Below, in pieces: positions 23,107-35,503 of a stretch of 64,000 nucleotides of DNA. A program made the position numbers and the translations under genes. Positions within the stretch are counted from its first letter, which is position 1, and every line of letters begins with the position of its first letter. A model generated the notes under the pieces. That model was not told where the DNA came from, made no database searches, and worked only from the letters and a program-made list of their open reading frames with translations. The DNA is from Saxidomus purpurata (Eukaryota > Mollusca > Bivalvia > Venerida > Veneridae): NCBI GenBank assembly GCA_022818135.1, contig JAFMSR010000001.1:8408334-8472333 (forward strand). Reading direction: 5' to 3'.

Positions 23107-23165
23107 TTGTAAAGGATCGAACCCGGGTTGCATTTGTGATAAGATAGTGCGCTATCTAATGTAGT
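23107..23165 (-). repeat. Weak tRNA-like box B fragment, copy A
   Basis: On the minus strand AACCCGGGTTCGATCCTTTA has a good T-arm consensus (GGTTCGATCC) preceded by a tRNA-like length of sequence, but no convincing cloverleaf. It is possibly the head of another SINE. B counterpart near 37078-37136. Confidence 0.3.
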
Positions 23166-23834
23166 AGACAAACATTTCTCATATTTATTCATATATAAGG
23201 TCTATGATGATCAAATGTAAATGCCACAAACTTTAACATTACAATTTTGTAATGTTCTAGCTTGACTTTGTTTAGCACACAAGCTCTTATACAAAAGTAC
23301 ATGGAAACCGTACAAACTGAATCGACTTACAAGACGCCACTTCTCTTCCACCTACAACAGCGTAAATCGAACATTTGGCGAAATTCAATATCTCGTATAA
23401 TATCTTGGAGAATATCATCTAAGGAGATCCGGTTGCATAAGCATAAAAGAAAGTGACAACTTTACTATGTGATACCCTAAGGGACATATCCAAATACAAC
23501 ATTCCGTATTATATATAGCAATACAATGCAATTTCACTGCAACGTTTCAGTAAAGAAAGTAATTCGCCGATGCATAGAGTTCGGACAACCTTACATTTAG
23601 ATAATTATATGGCCAGGAAGACATATGTCTTTCATGTGGCCAAATGAAAACAGTACAAATAATATGACAGTCACATATATCAAATAGTGAGAACATACGT
23701 GAGTTTCTAATAACCATGCTGAGTGCTCGTTGTACTAACGGTAACGGTGTTCGATTCGCAACCTAGACGACTCGAGTACCGGAACCCAAGTCACATCTTA
23801 GTAGGTTTTTTCTCTTGCACAAGCAACATAAAGA

Positions 23835-23853
23835 GTATATATATATATATATA
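23835..23853. repeat. (TA)n microsatellite
   Basis: Short TA run in lectin intron 1 of copy A; copy B has the equivalent at 36366-36381. Confidence 0.8.
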
Positions 23854-24154
23854 GGCCCTATACGTACGTCGATCAGTGCAGCTTTATATGCTCAACCAGA
23901 ATGAAAATTGCCTACACTTTCTGATGATTAATTTGTTGGATGATATTACGATAGCGGTAGGCCTAAGTTGAAGTAACATGTTTTGCAGTCGAGCTCAAGC
24001 AAATATGTATAAACTGTGTAATAATAAATTTAAACTCTTACCTGCTCTTACAGCAGCAACTCCAACAAGCAGAATGACGATGTAGGAAAGCTCCATTGTC
24101 TGATATGTTATCTGAAAGTATAAAGATCCTGTGATAGTTGCAGATGATTGCCAG

Positions 24155-24162
24155 TATATATA
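24155..24162 (-). promoter_or_regulatory. TATA-like box of lectin copy A
   Basis: On the minus strand TATATATA lies 59 bp before the ATG, consistent with a core promoter and a roughly 30-base 5' UTR. The same position in copy B is where the 3659-bp element is inserted. The TATA function is inferred from position. Confidence 0.5.
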
Positions 24163-25195
24163 CACAATAGCATATAATAAACACGCATGCTTTAGTATGC
24201 AACCAGATGGTATTTAATTAATACTATTCAAAATACAGTTAGCGCCGGGTTACGTTTTAATTTATCTTTATCAATAACTGGGCTTGGTCAAGAGAAAAAC
24301 AACCTTGATATCATTTCAACTTGTTGATTTTATATTTCAAAGCATTGCTATTAAGACAAACAAAGATATAGTAATTTGGAGAGACCTACATACCAGCACA
24401 TGTTGCAAATCAACATCACCTCATGTACGGCATCAGAATTATTCACACGTCAACGTTGCAGTATTTGAGATTTTGTTGAACGCATTCGTATTTGGAGTAA
24501 AATGAAACAATTGAGTTGAGGTAGCAACTTTTATCCTTTCACTAAGATTGATATCTACATCGCCATTTTGCCAACAAGTGATCCTTTTTATGGGTAGCAC
24601 GGGAACTACACAGACATTGAAGAATGCTGCTGAATATCAAAGCAGCTTTTTAGTCTAAGAATAGAGGCTTAATTTGGGCAAAAAAATTAAGATAAGTTCG
24701 TTCAAGGAATTGCCTCAACATGACGTTCTGTTAAATGTTACTGTTTACCCACCAAGATTTCTGCATTGGACATGCCAATCTTTAGATTTGGACTGTGTCG
24801 TTAAAATTACGGACATTATAGTGAATAGTGGGAGATCATGATCTGCATTGCTTGCAAAGTGGGATCATTTCAGAAGAAACGTGATGTCTAAAATTTCACT
24901 TACACGATAGTAATGAAACATATTGATAAAGTAGAGATTTCATGACACAACATACATTAATTCAAAACAACCAGCAGATAATATCCCTTAGAACGACGAT
25001 AATACGTTTTAATTTGTAGATCGGTGGTTGTGATGCGAAACAAGCCTGCAGCAGTTATAAATCTATCCATTAATAAACTATTAATAATCCTTTAATGTCC
25101 AGCTGCATGACAGAGCTCCTACATGATGCAACTCTGCAGATTTTCAACACCTGGCCACAGCATGTATCAAACTCACGGTTAAACATTTCAGGTTG

Positions 25196-25695
25196 NNNNN
25201 NNNNNNNNNNNNNNNNNNNNNNNNNNNNNNNNNNNNNNNNNNNNNNNNNNNNNNNNNNNNNNNNNNNNNNNNNNNNNNNNNNNNNNNNNNNNNNNNNNNN
25301 NNNNNNNNNNNNNNNNNNNNNNNNNNNNNNNNNNNNNNNNNNNNNNNNNNNNNNNNNNNNNNNNNNNNNNNNNNNNNNNNNNNNNNNNNNNNNNNNNNNN
25401 NNNNNNNNNNNNNNNNNNNNNNNNNNNNNNNNNNNNNNNNNNNNNNNNNNNNNNNNNNNNNNNNNNNNNNNNNNNNNNNNNNNNNNNNNNNNNNNNNNNN
25501 NNNNNNNNNNNNNNNNNNNNNNNNNNNNNNNNNNNNNNNNNNNNNNNNNNNNNNNNNNNNNNNNNNNNNNNNNNNNNNNNNNNNNNNNNNNNNNNNNNNN
25601 NNNNNNNNNNNNNNNNNNNNNNNNNNNNNNNNNNNNNNNNNNNNNNNNNNNNNNNNNNNNNNNNNNNNNNNNNNNNNNNNNNNNNNNNNNNNNNN
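25196..25695. other. Assembly gap (500 N)
   Basis: A placeholder gap that separates inverted copy A from the contig holding copy B. Copy A ends at the very base where copy B homology begins on the other side (31337), so the inverted arrangement itself rests on scaffolding. Confidence 0.99.
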
Positions 25696-26283
25696 GCCTT
25701 TCATTATTTTTCAAAGTTAGTACGACCTATTTCCCTCTTTTTCTAGATTAATGGTCATGAAATCCTTAGTTGAGACACAGTTTGCTTTCCAAAACGTACA
25801 CGTAGAAAGCAAAACGTAGTTTCCTCGGTGCATACAGTTCACGCACGTGCTTAGCTCATCTATTCGAAGGCTATTGCAATCGCCCGGCGTCGGCGATGGC
25901 GTTGCCATCTGCGTTGGTTAAGGGTTTTGATAAATGCAAATATCTTTTTACCATCAAACATATTTACTTCAAACTTGGCAAACTTGTTTTTAATGACAAA
26001 ATAAACAACTGCAACATCACATAACTCTGTCCATCATTTTTGCATAGTTATGCCCCTTTTTGTACTTAGCTTTTGTCACCAAACAGATTAGCCCTAGACT
26101 TGTCGAGCATGCTGTCATGAGATACAAAAAATATAGCTCTTGTTTATAAACGAATTGACAGTTTTCGACCCTTCTCCATGACAGAATCAGCATGTGTACA
26201 ATATGTAAGTACTATGATCTTAGATCATAGTCCTGTCTTACATAGAACATGTATAGTAACAGTTGTTGTACGTGATATCTATA
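25696..26283. repeat. Dispersed-repeat-like region, no gene
   Basis: Contains GCGTCGGCGATGGCGTTGCC and TGCATAGTTATGCCCCTTTT, phrases I associate with dispersed bivalve repeats, and a perfect palindrome ACTATGATCTTAGATCATAGT minus its last base at about 26209-26229. The 63-codon minus-strand frame is within this repeat and is not supported as a gene. Confidence 0.4.
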
Positions 26284-26321
26284 TGCAGACTGTAGACTTT
26301 CAGACATCAATCTGAATATAT

Positions 26322-26718
26322 TCTTGCATACCGGATCGGGGTATCCACAGTTTTCACCAGTGCTGGAAAATCTTATAGGGCCTATTACATACCCCCATGT
26401 AATATGACTCGCGTGAGTTACTTATGACACAACGTTATAAACATTTTGACGTCACTTCCCCAAACAAAGCAGCTGAATATCGCTTGTTTTTATACCATAA
26501 TGTATTATTTTGGTAAGTTTGCATTTTGAAATATGTTTCAAGTCCAAGACCGTATGCAAGTAAAAGTTTCTATTATGAGACACTTGGTTTAGATGGAAAT
26601 ATCCGTCGCCTCGGGTAACTGTTTCGAGGGAACTCGGCAGAGCCTCGTTCCCGCCAAAACAGTGACCCTCGGTGACGGATATTTCGATCTGAACCGCGTG
26701 CTCATGAAAGAAACTAAT
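26322..26718 (-). mobile_element. Hairpin-repeat family 1 insertion with empty site in unit 2
   Basis: Unit 2 reads CTGAATATAATGTTAC at the equivalent point (29381-29396), whereas unit 1 has about 397 bp between CTGAATATA and ATGTTAAA. This defines the element's ends: minus strand from AGTTTCTTTCATGAGCACG to CCGGTATGCAAGAA. The hairpin lies at 26591-26690 with a perfect apex (complement of AACGAGGCTCTGCCGAGTT) at 26631-26649. No open frame of note and no terminal inverted repeats, so class is unknown. Confidence 0.8.
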
Positions 26719-26889
26719 AATGTTAAAACAAATCCAATGACAATGCTTTCTGCAATTATAAACAAATGTTCTGAGTATTGTGTGAAACAAAAATAAATAC
26801 AGGAAGACTTTACATTGACAAACGAAAGTGTAATGTTAGTTCATATTTCATTTCAAACATACATGCAATTTTTACTTTTGTATTTTACT

Positions 26890-27790
26890 GTAATTGATAT
26901 CAAATATGTTGATACTGTTGAAGTCTTCTGAACTTTTATCCTCAGAAATAAATATCTTCTTCTGGATTTCACAGACTAGTATTGAAGATGGTTTGTGCAC
27001 ATGTATTAGAGTGATAGGCAGTATTTGGCGTGTGTTTGGTACTATTTTGATCAACTTGTCACTGCTATTCCTGTTGATCCGGTCAGACACACATTATTTT
27101 CTTTAGCTTTTAACTGTCCATCTATTGATAGTTCCAATACTACTTTCTTATAACAATCTGATACAAAAATACTCTTACTTTAATTCTAGTAGCTGTGTAG
27201 CCAGGATATCCAAACATGCTTGTATCATTGACCTCATAGAGGATATCTCCTTTCATGTTCAATATTTGAACTGCAGAGGGAAACTAAAACGATACTGCAA
27301 GTCGATCATTTTGATGATCAATTCCTCGCACTCATCCCTAACCTTCATGCTGTGATTTTCAGACAGTGTATTCAATGTTACACGAAGACAATCTTCCCTT
27401 CTCCTGGTATAGTTACTGCTGCAGTGTCTTGGCTGATCACAGTCACATCGCAAGGACCTTTCGGAAAGAGAACTTTCGATGCGATCTTATTTTTTCGTAA
27501 ATTGAAAACTGTTAGGCTGTTGTTATCAACATCGGCAAAAAGAACTTGATCATCAGACAGCATTGCCAGTCCAGTTATCCAACATTTTTTCTTGTTTGTG
27601 GCTTGGACATTTAGCTTCCTTTTAAACGTTGTTTTCATATCAGCCATGCGTTTTCTTATTGTAACAGAAAGATTCCCTATTGAAGAGCTAAGATTTTTTT
27701 CCGGCCCCTATTGGGTAACCCCGTTTATTTTCCCCGTCATCGGTTGGGCAGGGGTCGGGAAACCATCCCCTCCTAATCTCACAAATAACA
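26890..27790 (-). pseudogene. TRIM/NHL beta-propeller fragment, unit 1
   Basis: The minus strand encodes, in pieces, KCWITGLAMLSDDQVLFADV, NNSLTVFNLRKNKIASKVLF, DVTVISQDTAAVTIPGEGK, then in shifted frames KVRDEC and FGYPGYTAT and ISEDKSSEDFNS. The order CWITG-ADNNN-VFNL-W/CDVT-VTIP matches the C-terminal NHL-type beta-propeller of mollusc TRIM-like proteins. At least two frameshifts and no RING/B-box are visible, so it is a decayed C-terminal fragment. Confidence 0.7.
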
Positions 27791-28193
27791 TAGTATTTTA
27801 GTATGTCTTTAATAATATATTAATATGAAACGTAATTTGCGAAGATGGATACAAACTACAAGCATAAAACAATCAAGGGGAAAATACATGGGTATTTTCT
27901 TAGTGTTGTTACATAATAAACAGTTATTCATAAGTACCTCTCTCTTTAGAGTCATTATGTATACACATTATTCATACACAGAACGTACATTTAACCTGTC
28001 AAAAATGTCAAACATATAAATCATGTATATCTATGTGGAACACACCATACCTATTAGAGACCAGTATGCTTTTTTCTATACTATTTTGCAAGTTTGATCA
28101 GCAATTTCAGAGGCGATTTAAAAAAAAAACTTTAAGTCCTTGTATAGACGGTATAATTCTTTTCTTTTACATGAAAATATATATTCTTAACAG

Positions 28194-28628
28194 GTCTCAT
28201 TGAAAACATTTCAAGACGTTTCGCCAACTCCGATATCATGGAAGCCTTATCTGTCCTTGATCTCTCTGAGTTAGAGAAGATGCCAACGTGTAATGGAGAC
28301 AGTGAAATGGATGTGCTAGCAGACCGATACGGCATGAAATCTAATGATCTACATACACAGTGGCAGGGTTTCACCGAGGTTATGACAACACTTACTCATA
28401 AAAGGAATATAGCACATCTGTCCAAATTGCTTTTTGGGAAAGAACATGTCAGCAAGGGACTTTATGCACAGTTCCCTCTTGTAGCACAGTAAGTTGCAGC
28501 AGGTGTCTCTCTGCCACTGAGTACAGCTGAGGTAGAAAGGGCTAATTAAAACTGATTAAGACAGATCATCGTTGCTCTCTTTAGTCTCAGACCCTTGACA
28601 TGTTACTTAATGTGAAGCTCAACTACTA
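28194..28628 (+). pseudogene. hAT-type transposase C-terminal fragment, unit 1
   Basis: After an acceptor-like TTCTTAACAG the frame reads GLIENISRRFANSDIMEALS ... MDVLADRYG ... FTEVMTTLTHKRNIAHLSKL ... FPLVAQ, then a stop, then VAAGVSLPLSTAEVERAN. After a frame change it reads LKLIKTDHRCSL and TLDMLLNVKLNY. The 'P-STAEVER-F---LIK---R--L---TLD-LL-VK' block is the dimerisation region of hAT transposases and their domesticated relatives. Stops and a frameshift mark it as decayed. Confidence 0.7.
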
Positions 28629-29544
28629 AACTGTTTGATTAAAATGAAAAACTTTTTCAAAGAGATACGTCTGTGCTCAGCTATTGCAGCAAACACGTAA
28701 TACATAAAGACTGAATCACTTAATCCCAAGAATTGAACTGTCGCCGTGATCAGACCATCATAAAATTATATCATTCTCTGATGTGAATAATAGTATACGT
28801 TTTCACCGTTTATAACTGTTAAATATATTTGTATCTGACATTGTAATGTATTAAGAAAAGTAAATAGCACTTTTTTCATTTTCTCAAGTACACAAACATA
28901 TTAAACGGGCATTTTTATTGCAATATTTGCATAACAATTAAATTGTAATGTTAACTAGTTGTTGTTACTGTTGTTACTGTAGCAGTAGGTATCTTGTATT
29001 GCAACCCTAAAAAGTCCTGTTCATTTCAACACATGAAAATTGCCTGACACCTGATGAAATGATCTTATGTAATAGAATGATGCATTCATTGTCCAGAATT
29101 AAAAATAGGCTTAAATTGCCAAAGAAAAAAAAGACAAAGTTCATGTCAGGAAATGCACCGGAGACCAACTTTAGACCCTAAATTATAACAAAAATATCGG
29201 GAGAGGTCCCTTAAACCCCTGCCCCCAGTAGGAAGGCTATCCCCTCCCACACCAATCCTAAGTCGTCGCTTCGCGACTCAAAGTGCCCCTTTTCAACTTG
29301 CAACCTGAAATGTTTAACCGTGAGTTTGATACATGCTGTGGTCAGGTGCAGGTTGCAGACTGTAGACTTTCAGACATCAATCTGAATATAATGTTACAAC
29401 AAATCCAATGACAATGCTTTCTGCAAATATAAACAAATGTTTTGAGTATTATGTGAAACAGAAATAAATACAGGAAAACTTTATATTGACAAACGAAAGT
29501 GTAATGTTAGTTCATATTTCATTTCAAACATAATTGTTACTTTT

Positions 29545-30434
29545 GTATTTTACTGTAATTGATATCAAATATTTTGATACTATTAAAGTCTTCTGAGCTT
29601 TTATCCTCAGAAATAAATATCTTCTTCTGGATTTCACAGACTAGAATTGAAGTTGGTTTGTGTACATGTTTGAGAGTGATAGGCAGTATTTCGCGTGTGT
29701 TTGGTACTATCTTGATCAACTTGTCACTGCAATTCCTCTTGATCCGGCCAGACACACATTATTTTCTTTAGCTTTTAACTGTCCGTCTATTGATAGTTCC
29801 AACACTACTTTCTTATAACAATCTGATACAAAAATACTCTTACTATAATTACTAATAGCTGTGTAGCTAGGATATCCAAACATGCTTGTATCACTGACCT
29901 CATAAAGGATATCTCCTGAACTGCAAAAGGAAACCAAAACGATACTGCAAGTCGATCATTTCGGTGATCAATTCCTCTGCACTCATCCCTTACCTTCATG
30001 CTGTGTTTTTCAGACAGTATATTCAATATGAAGATAATCTTCCCTTCTCCTGGTATAGTTACTGCTGCAGTGTCTTGGCTGATCACAGTCACATTCCAAG
30101 GATTTTTCGGAAAGAGAACTTTAGAGGCGATCTTATTTTTTCGTAAATTGAAAACTGTTAGGCTGTTGTTATTAACATCGGCAAAAAGAACTTGATCATC
30201 AGACATTGTCAATCCAGTTATCCAACAGTTTTTCGTGTTTGTTGCTTGGACATTCAGCTTCCTTTTAAACGTTGTTTTCATATCAGCCATGCGTTTTCTT
30301 ATTGTAACAGAAAGTGTCCCTATTGAAGAGCTTTGATTTTTTTTCGGCCCCTTTTTGGTAACCCTGTTTATTTTCCCCGTCATCGGTTGGGCAGGGGTCG
30401 GGGAACCATCCCCTTCTAACCTCACAAATAACAT
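29545..30434 (-). pseudogene. TRIM/NHL beta-propeller fragment, unit 2
   Basis: Better preserved than unit 1. One 209-codon minus-strand frame runs from SPTPAQPMTGKINRVTKKG through NCWITGLTMSDDQVLFADV, WNVTVISQDTAAVTIPGEGK and RDECRGIDHRNDRLAVSFWF. After frame changes, GDILYEVSDTSMFGYPSYTA, SIFVSDCYKK and IKIVPNTREILPITL follow. It has the repeat order of a TRIM C-terminal propeller, but it is broken by at least two frameshifts and lacks N-terminal domains. Confidence 0.7.
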
Positions 30435-30485
30435 AGTATTTTAGTATGTCTTTAATAATATACTAATATGAAATGTAATTTGCGA

Positions 30486-30690
30486 AGATGCCAACGTGTA
30501 ATGGAGACAGTGATATGGATGTGCTGGCAGACCGATACGGCATGGAATCTAATGTTCTACATACACAGTGGCAGGGTTTCACCGAGCTTATGACAACACT
30601 TACTCATAAAAGGAATATAGCACATCTGCCCAAATTGTTTTTTTGGGAGAAAACATGTCAGCAAGGGACTTCATGCACTGTTCCCTAAAG
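30486..30690 (+). pseudogene. hAT-type transposase fragment, unit 2
   Basis: Retains only the middle part (CNGDSDMDVLADRYG ... WQGFTELMTTLTHKRNIAHL) and breaks in frame after that. The N-terminal side is lost through the GAAGATG-bounded deletion and the C-terminal dimerisation block is deleted. Confidence 0.65.
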
Positions 30691-33600
30691 TGCAGAGATA
30701 CGTCTGTGCTCAGCTATTACAGCAAAATTGTAATACATAAAGACTGAATCACTTAATCCCAAGTATTGAACTGTCGCCCTGATCAGACCATCATAACATT
30801 ATATCATTCTCTGATGTGAATAACGTTATATGTTTTCACCGTTTATAACTGTTTAATATATATATATATATGACATTGTAATGTATTTAGAAAAGTAAAT
30901 AGCACTTTTTACATTTTCTGAAGTACACAATAAACAGATTAAACGGGCACTTTATTGCAATATTTGCATAACAATTAAATTGTAATGTTAACTAGTTGTT
31001 GTTACTGTTGTTACTGTAGCAGTAGGTATCTTGTATTTCAACCCTAAAAAACCCTGTTCATTATAATACATGAAAAATTGCCTGACACCTAATGAAATGA
31101 TCTAATGTAATGGAATGATGTATTGTCCAGAATTGTGAAAATATGCTTAAGTTGCCAAAGCTAAAAAGACAAAGTTCATGTCAGGAAATGCACCAGAGAC
31201 CAACTTTAGACCCTAAATTATAACAAAAATTTCGGGGGAGGTCCCTTAAACCCCTGCTCCCAGGAGGAGAGGCTATCCCCTCCCAAAACCATCACATGTC
31301 GTCACTTCGCGACTCAAAGTGCCCTTCATCAACTTGCAACCTGAAATGTTTAACCGTGAGTCTGATACATGCTGTGGCCAGGTGTTGAAAATCTGCAGAG
31401 TTGCATCATGTAGGAGCTCTGTCATGCAGCTGGACATTAACGGATTATTAATAGTTTATTAATGGATAGATTTATAACTGCTGCAGGCTTGTTTCGCATC
31501 ACAACTACCGATCTACAAATTAAAACGTATTATCGTCGTTGTAAGGGACATTATCTGCTGGTTGTTTTGAATTAATGTATGTTGTGTCATGAAATCTCTA
31601 CTTTATCAATATGTTTCATTACTATCGTGTAAGTGAAATTTTAGATATCACGTTTCTTCTGAAACGATCCCGCTTTGCAAGCAATGCCCATCATGATTCC
31701 CCACTATTCACTATTATGTCCGTAATTTTAACGACACAGTCCAAATCTAAAGATTGGCATGTCCAATGCAGAAATCTTGGTGGGTAAACAGTAACATTTA
31801 ACAGAACGTCATGTTGAGGCAATTCCTTGAACGAACTTATCTTAATTTTTTTGCCCAAATTAAACCTCTATTCTTAGACTAAAAAAGCTGCTTTGATATT
31901 CAGCAGCATTCTTCAATGTCTGTGTCGCTCCCGTGCTACCCATAAAAAGGAGCACTTGTTGGCAAAATGGCGATGTAGACATCAATCTTAGTGAATGGAT
32001 AAAACTTGCTACCTCAACTCAATTGTTTTATTTGACTCCAAATACGAATGCGTTCAACAGAATCTCAAATACTGCAACGTTGACGTGTGAATAATTCTGA
32101 TGCCATACATGAGGTGATGTTGATTTGCAACATGTGCTGGTATGTAGGTCTCTCCAAATGACTATATCTTTGTTTGTCTTAAAGGCAATGCTTTGAAATT
32201 TACCGAACCTGCCTTTCGTCTTAAGAAATCAACAAGTTGACTTGATATCAAGGTTGTTTTTCTCATGACCAAGCCCAGTTATTGATAAAGATAGATTAAA
32301 ACGTTACCCGGCGCTAACTGTATTTTAAATAGTATTAATTTTATACCATCTGGTTGCATACTTAAGCATGCGTGTTTATTATATGCTATTGTGTATATCG
32401 AGGGCTCAACGCGAAACTAGCCTATGCGCATTTTTTTAAAATGTTCAGGAGAAGGAAAAAACATTCCAAAACAATAAATATATTGTTTGTATAAGTATGA
32501 TTAAGATATGATGTGTGTTTTTGTGATACCGAAACATGATCACTTTGATTTTTACAATCAGGTCAATTGAAAAGAAGTTTTTGCAAAGAAAGTCACATAG
32601 AATACTTTCACTCTGAATTCTGATAAAAATGACATTTTGGTTAAATGCGAAACTATTCTATATGATGTTCAAACTATCATTTATAAATGCATACGCGTCA
32701 GTTTTAACAACTTACAAACCTAAAGGAGTATGTAATTGATCTTTTAATAAAAACTGCAAATAGCATAGTTTCGCGCTAAAATTTCCACTAAAGTTGTCTG
32801 TTCACATAATGCGAAACTATTCTATATGACTGTCAAACTTTGAGTTTTGCATTTATTTCGAGTCATTTCTTTGTTTTATGGTCATAATATAAATTCAAGC
32901 TGAAATTGTTTATAATATTGTGAAATTCAGCACCAGTTAATGACAAAAAACAAAACTAATAAGAATTCAGACAAGCAAAATTTTTCAAAAAGTTTGACCC
33001 TTCAAACTGCAAGGCAACATGTAATGGCAATAATTGAAGGTTGTGGACGTGACATCCCTTTATGTTATTGCTTGGTGTCTAAATTTCACACATAAACCAA
33101 TGTACTAGTAGTACATGACGGATTGTACAAAACTCTGATCTGTTGAAATGGCACCCCATGATGTTAAATAATAATTACATCATGGTATCCAGAATGCAAA
33201 AAAAGTAAAAGTAATGTTATGTAACTACCCAGCAGTGCCTTTTACACTTAATGGTTTAATTCGGAAAAATTCACAGCAACAAGTCTGTACTTTGAATTGT
33301 TTCAAACAATTGTATGGTGCACTTCTTCTCACTTCTTTAATCTTTACAACTTTACTTTCACGCATTTTCGTTCAGTTAAAGTATACAACAATGGCTAACA
33401 CTTGTAAAATGTTTATTAATGAAATGAAATTTAATTGAACGTTATATATTAAATCATAATATGAAAGTAATAAGTAAATGTTGAAAATTCTTATCAATCA
33501 CTGTAAGAAATAATAAATGTGTCCCAGTATTATGTTGTTGAATAAAATACAGTCAGGAGTTCGGATGCACAGTAATTAAATCATGAGTGCGTAGCACAAG

Positions 33601-34107
33601 TGGTTTAATTTTTGCATTCAGACGACTGACTGTGTTTTAATCAATGATAAAATATTAGTACATATTCTTTGAAAACTATCCTAGGTTATATTCAACTCAT
33701 AGCAGTACATCATTTAAACTTTAAAACTTCAAATGCGATTGGACGCACTTGTTTACATAGTTACGTCTTGTCATTACATCATTTTGCAGAATGATGTCCT
33801 TGGAGAAAGTTGCTGTATTTTATTGTAAAATAAAATACAACCTTTTCCCTACACATGTATGTTTGCATAGGAAACACAGCCATGCATGTTACAATGAAGG
33901 AGTAAGCCTGATGGATGTGAACTGATAAATAATGTTTAATTCTGCAGATGGATACTATAATTTCGATCTGAGTCAGTATCAAAATGATCATGTTAGAAAG
34001 TCATTTTAGTTGTGCACAGTTCATTATTACTAGAAATGGCTGCTCTAATTTTATAGTATAATTGCAGAATTAATTTTCCTACTATTCATGTAATTTTATG
34101 AGTTTTG

Positions 34108-34352
34108 TTTGTTTTGGGTTAAACGCCAGTTTTCAACAGTATTTCAGCTATTTGCTGGCAGACAGTTTACATTACCTAAGGCCCTGGGAAGGACTTGTAC
34201 TAGACAACCATCCTCTGTAAGAAAATACCACCTCTCTCACATAAAGAGAAATGGTCCATAGCTGGGCCTGTACCCAGATGATCCTTTTTCGGTGAGAGGT
34301 CACAGTGATTTCAAGTCAGCAACTATAATCACTCAACCATAGAGTTGGTCTA
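34108..34352 (-). repeat. SINE-like repeat nested in the TIR element
   Basis: Matches the repeat at 10950-11205 in order and content (AACAGTATTTCAG, CTGGGAAGGAC, CATCCTCTGTAA, AGTGATTTCAAGTCA) but is more diverged. It lies inside the 3659-bp element. Confidence 0.55.
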
Positions 34353-35392
34353 TGGTGTATGTTTATGACATTTTCCTTTCGGGGCCCCGTCAGTTACTGC
34401 TTGCGTGCATCCATCTGACATGTTTTTCATATGTTCTTCCTCACCCCTATAGCTGTCCATTTTTCTCCCTGCCCATATTACCAATTGTCTAACTTTCTGA
34501 TCAATCTTATATCCTATCACTGGGCCATCTCACCTCTCTTTTCCCAACCAATCTTTCTGACCCATATTGCCTCCTCCCTTGTCCTATCACTTACTATATG
34601 AGTGTAGAACTATCTGACCCTTCTTGCCTTCTTTTCCCTTCCAAACTTTTACTTTTTGAGTTTATCTGTCTGACGCATCTTACATCTATATTTTGTATTA
34701 ATATTTTTTTATTGTATGAAGTACTCTTTAGCGCTACTTCTAGAGTTCTAATAACACTTGGATGAAAGTTTCTAAGGAAATATAAAGACAAAATATTTAT
34801 CCACTACAAAATCATTTGAAAATTGAGGTATACATTGGTATATAAACCAGTATTCCAACCAGAGCTTAGTCTAGTGCTGGCTTAGATGACAAAATTAACA
34901 TGAACATTTTTAATTTGCTTGCAAAAGATATAATAGGGCATTCCGTTTGCTGCATGGTAAAATTGCTCAAAGAAAGAAGGGTCAGTTCTAGCCGTGTTCC
35001 CAAAATTCTCAGCTTCCATAATACACATATTACTTAATTGACATTATAATTATGATACACAAGATGGAAAGAACATAGATGTTTATAAGGAGACATATTT
35101 ACCAGTAATATGAACTGTAAGAAAGCAAACCACCAGCTATTAGTTAATTCAGGCAAATACAGAAATTTAAGTGTATTTTTTTCTTAAATGCAGTAATAGA
35201 CATTTTTTCTATCTTTATGCACTTATGATATTAGAAGATAAGTTTTAATGCAGTACATCCCATGATGCCATGTCTTACTGAATCTCACTTTTAAATTAGT
35301 AGTTTATTCCTGATACAGTAGCAGGAGAGTTTCTGGCTAAACGGATTTGACTTCTTGGGGTATGAACTTCACAGGGTCTTGACATTTATGAC

Positions 35393-35503
35393 TTTCATTA
35401 CTGGGCACACCTACACCCCACAAATTGCTTTTCATTACTGAGCACACCTATACCCCACTAATTGCTTTTCAGTATCGGGTACACCTAAACCCCTCTAATT
35501 GCT
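35393..35503. repeat. 37-bp tandem triplication
   Basis: Three adjacent 37-bp units beginning TTTCATTACTGGGCACACCT, with a few substitutions each. Confidence 0.9.

Larger units (their letters stand above)
16690..24096 (-). pseudogene. F-type (fucose-binding) lectin gene, copy A, nonsense in exon 2
   Basis: Exons on the minus strand: 24096-24042 (signal peptide), 20516-20292, 18779-18585 and 16775-16690, all GT-AG and all phase 1. The intact copies encode a secreted lectin with one F-type domain. Here exon 2 reads GGC GAT TAA where B and C have GGC GAT TTA: the codon for Leu50 is TAA (20422-20424), before the fucose-binding residues. A 49-residue product would contain no usable lectin domain. 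Other differences from B are substitutions (Lys26 to Gln, Val167 to Ala). The promoter TATA-like box at 24155-24162 is uninterrupted. It is a pseudogene if the base call is right; an assembly error or a null allele is the alternative. Confidence 0.8.
11007..25195 (-). repeat. Segmental duplication copy A (inverted)
   Basis: Reads on the minus strand nearly base for base like copy B (31337-50772) and copy C (51273-64000). Anchors: A 25195 = B 31337, A 22994 = B 37239 = C 51273, A 11355 = B 50772, A 11007 = C 64000. Relative to B, A lacks the 3659-bp and 1275-bp insertions. Relative to C it lacks about 730 bp near 21943. It contains the pseudogenic F-type lectin gene. Confidence 0.9.
26284..29348. 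repeat. Tandem duplication, unit 1 (TRIM/hAT remnants)
   Basis: Starts TGCAGACTGTAGACTTTCAG and ends at CATGCTGTGGTCAGGTG, then abuts unit 2 (29354-31384), which has the same start and end. Unit 1 alone carries the family 1 element (26322-26718). Unit 2 has lost about 433 bp and other stretches. The end of both units matches the outer end of the lectin-bearing duplication. Confidence 0.85.
29354..31384. repeat. Tandem duplication, unit 2
   Basis: Direct repeat of unit 1, shorter by deletions. The largest removes about 433 bp between two GAAGATG heptamers (27841-27847 and 28274-28280 in unit 1). Another removes the end of the hAT fragment. The last 48 bp (31337-31384) are shared with the outer end of copy A. 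Confidence 0.85.
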
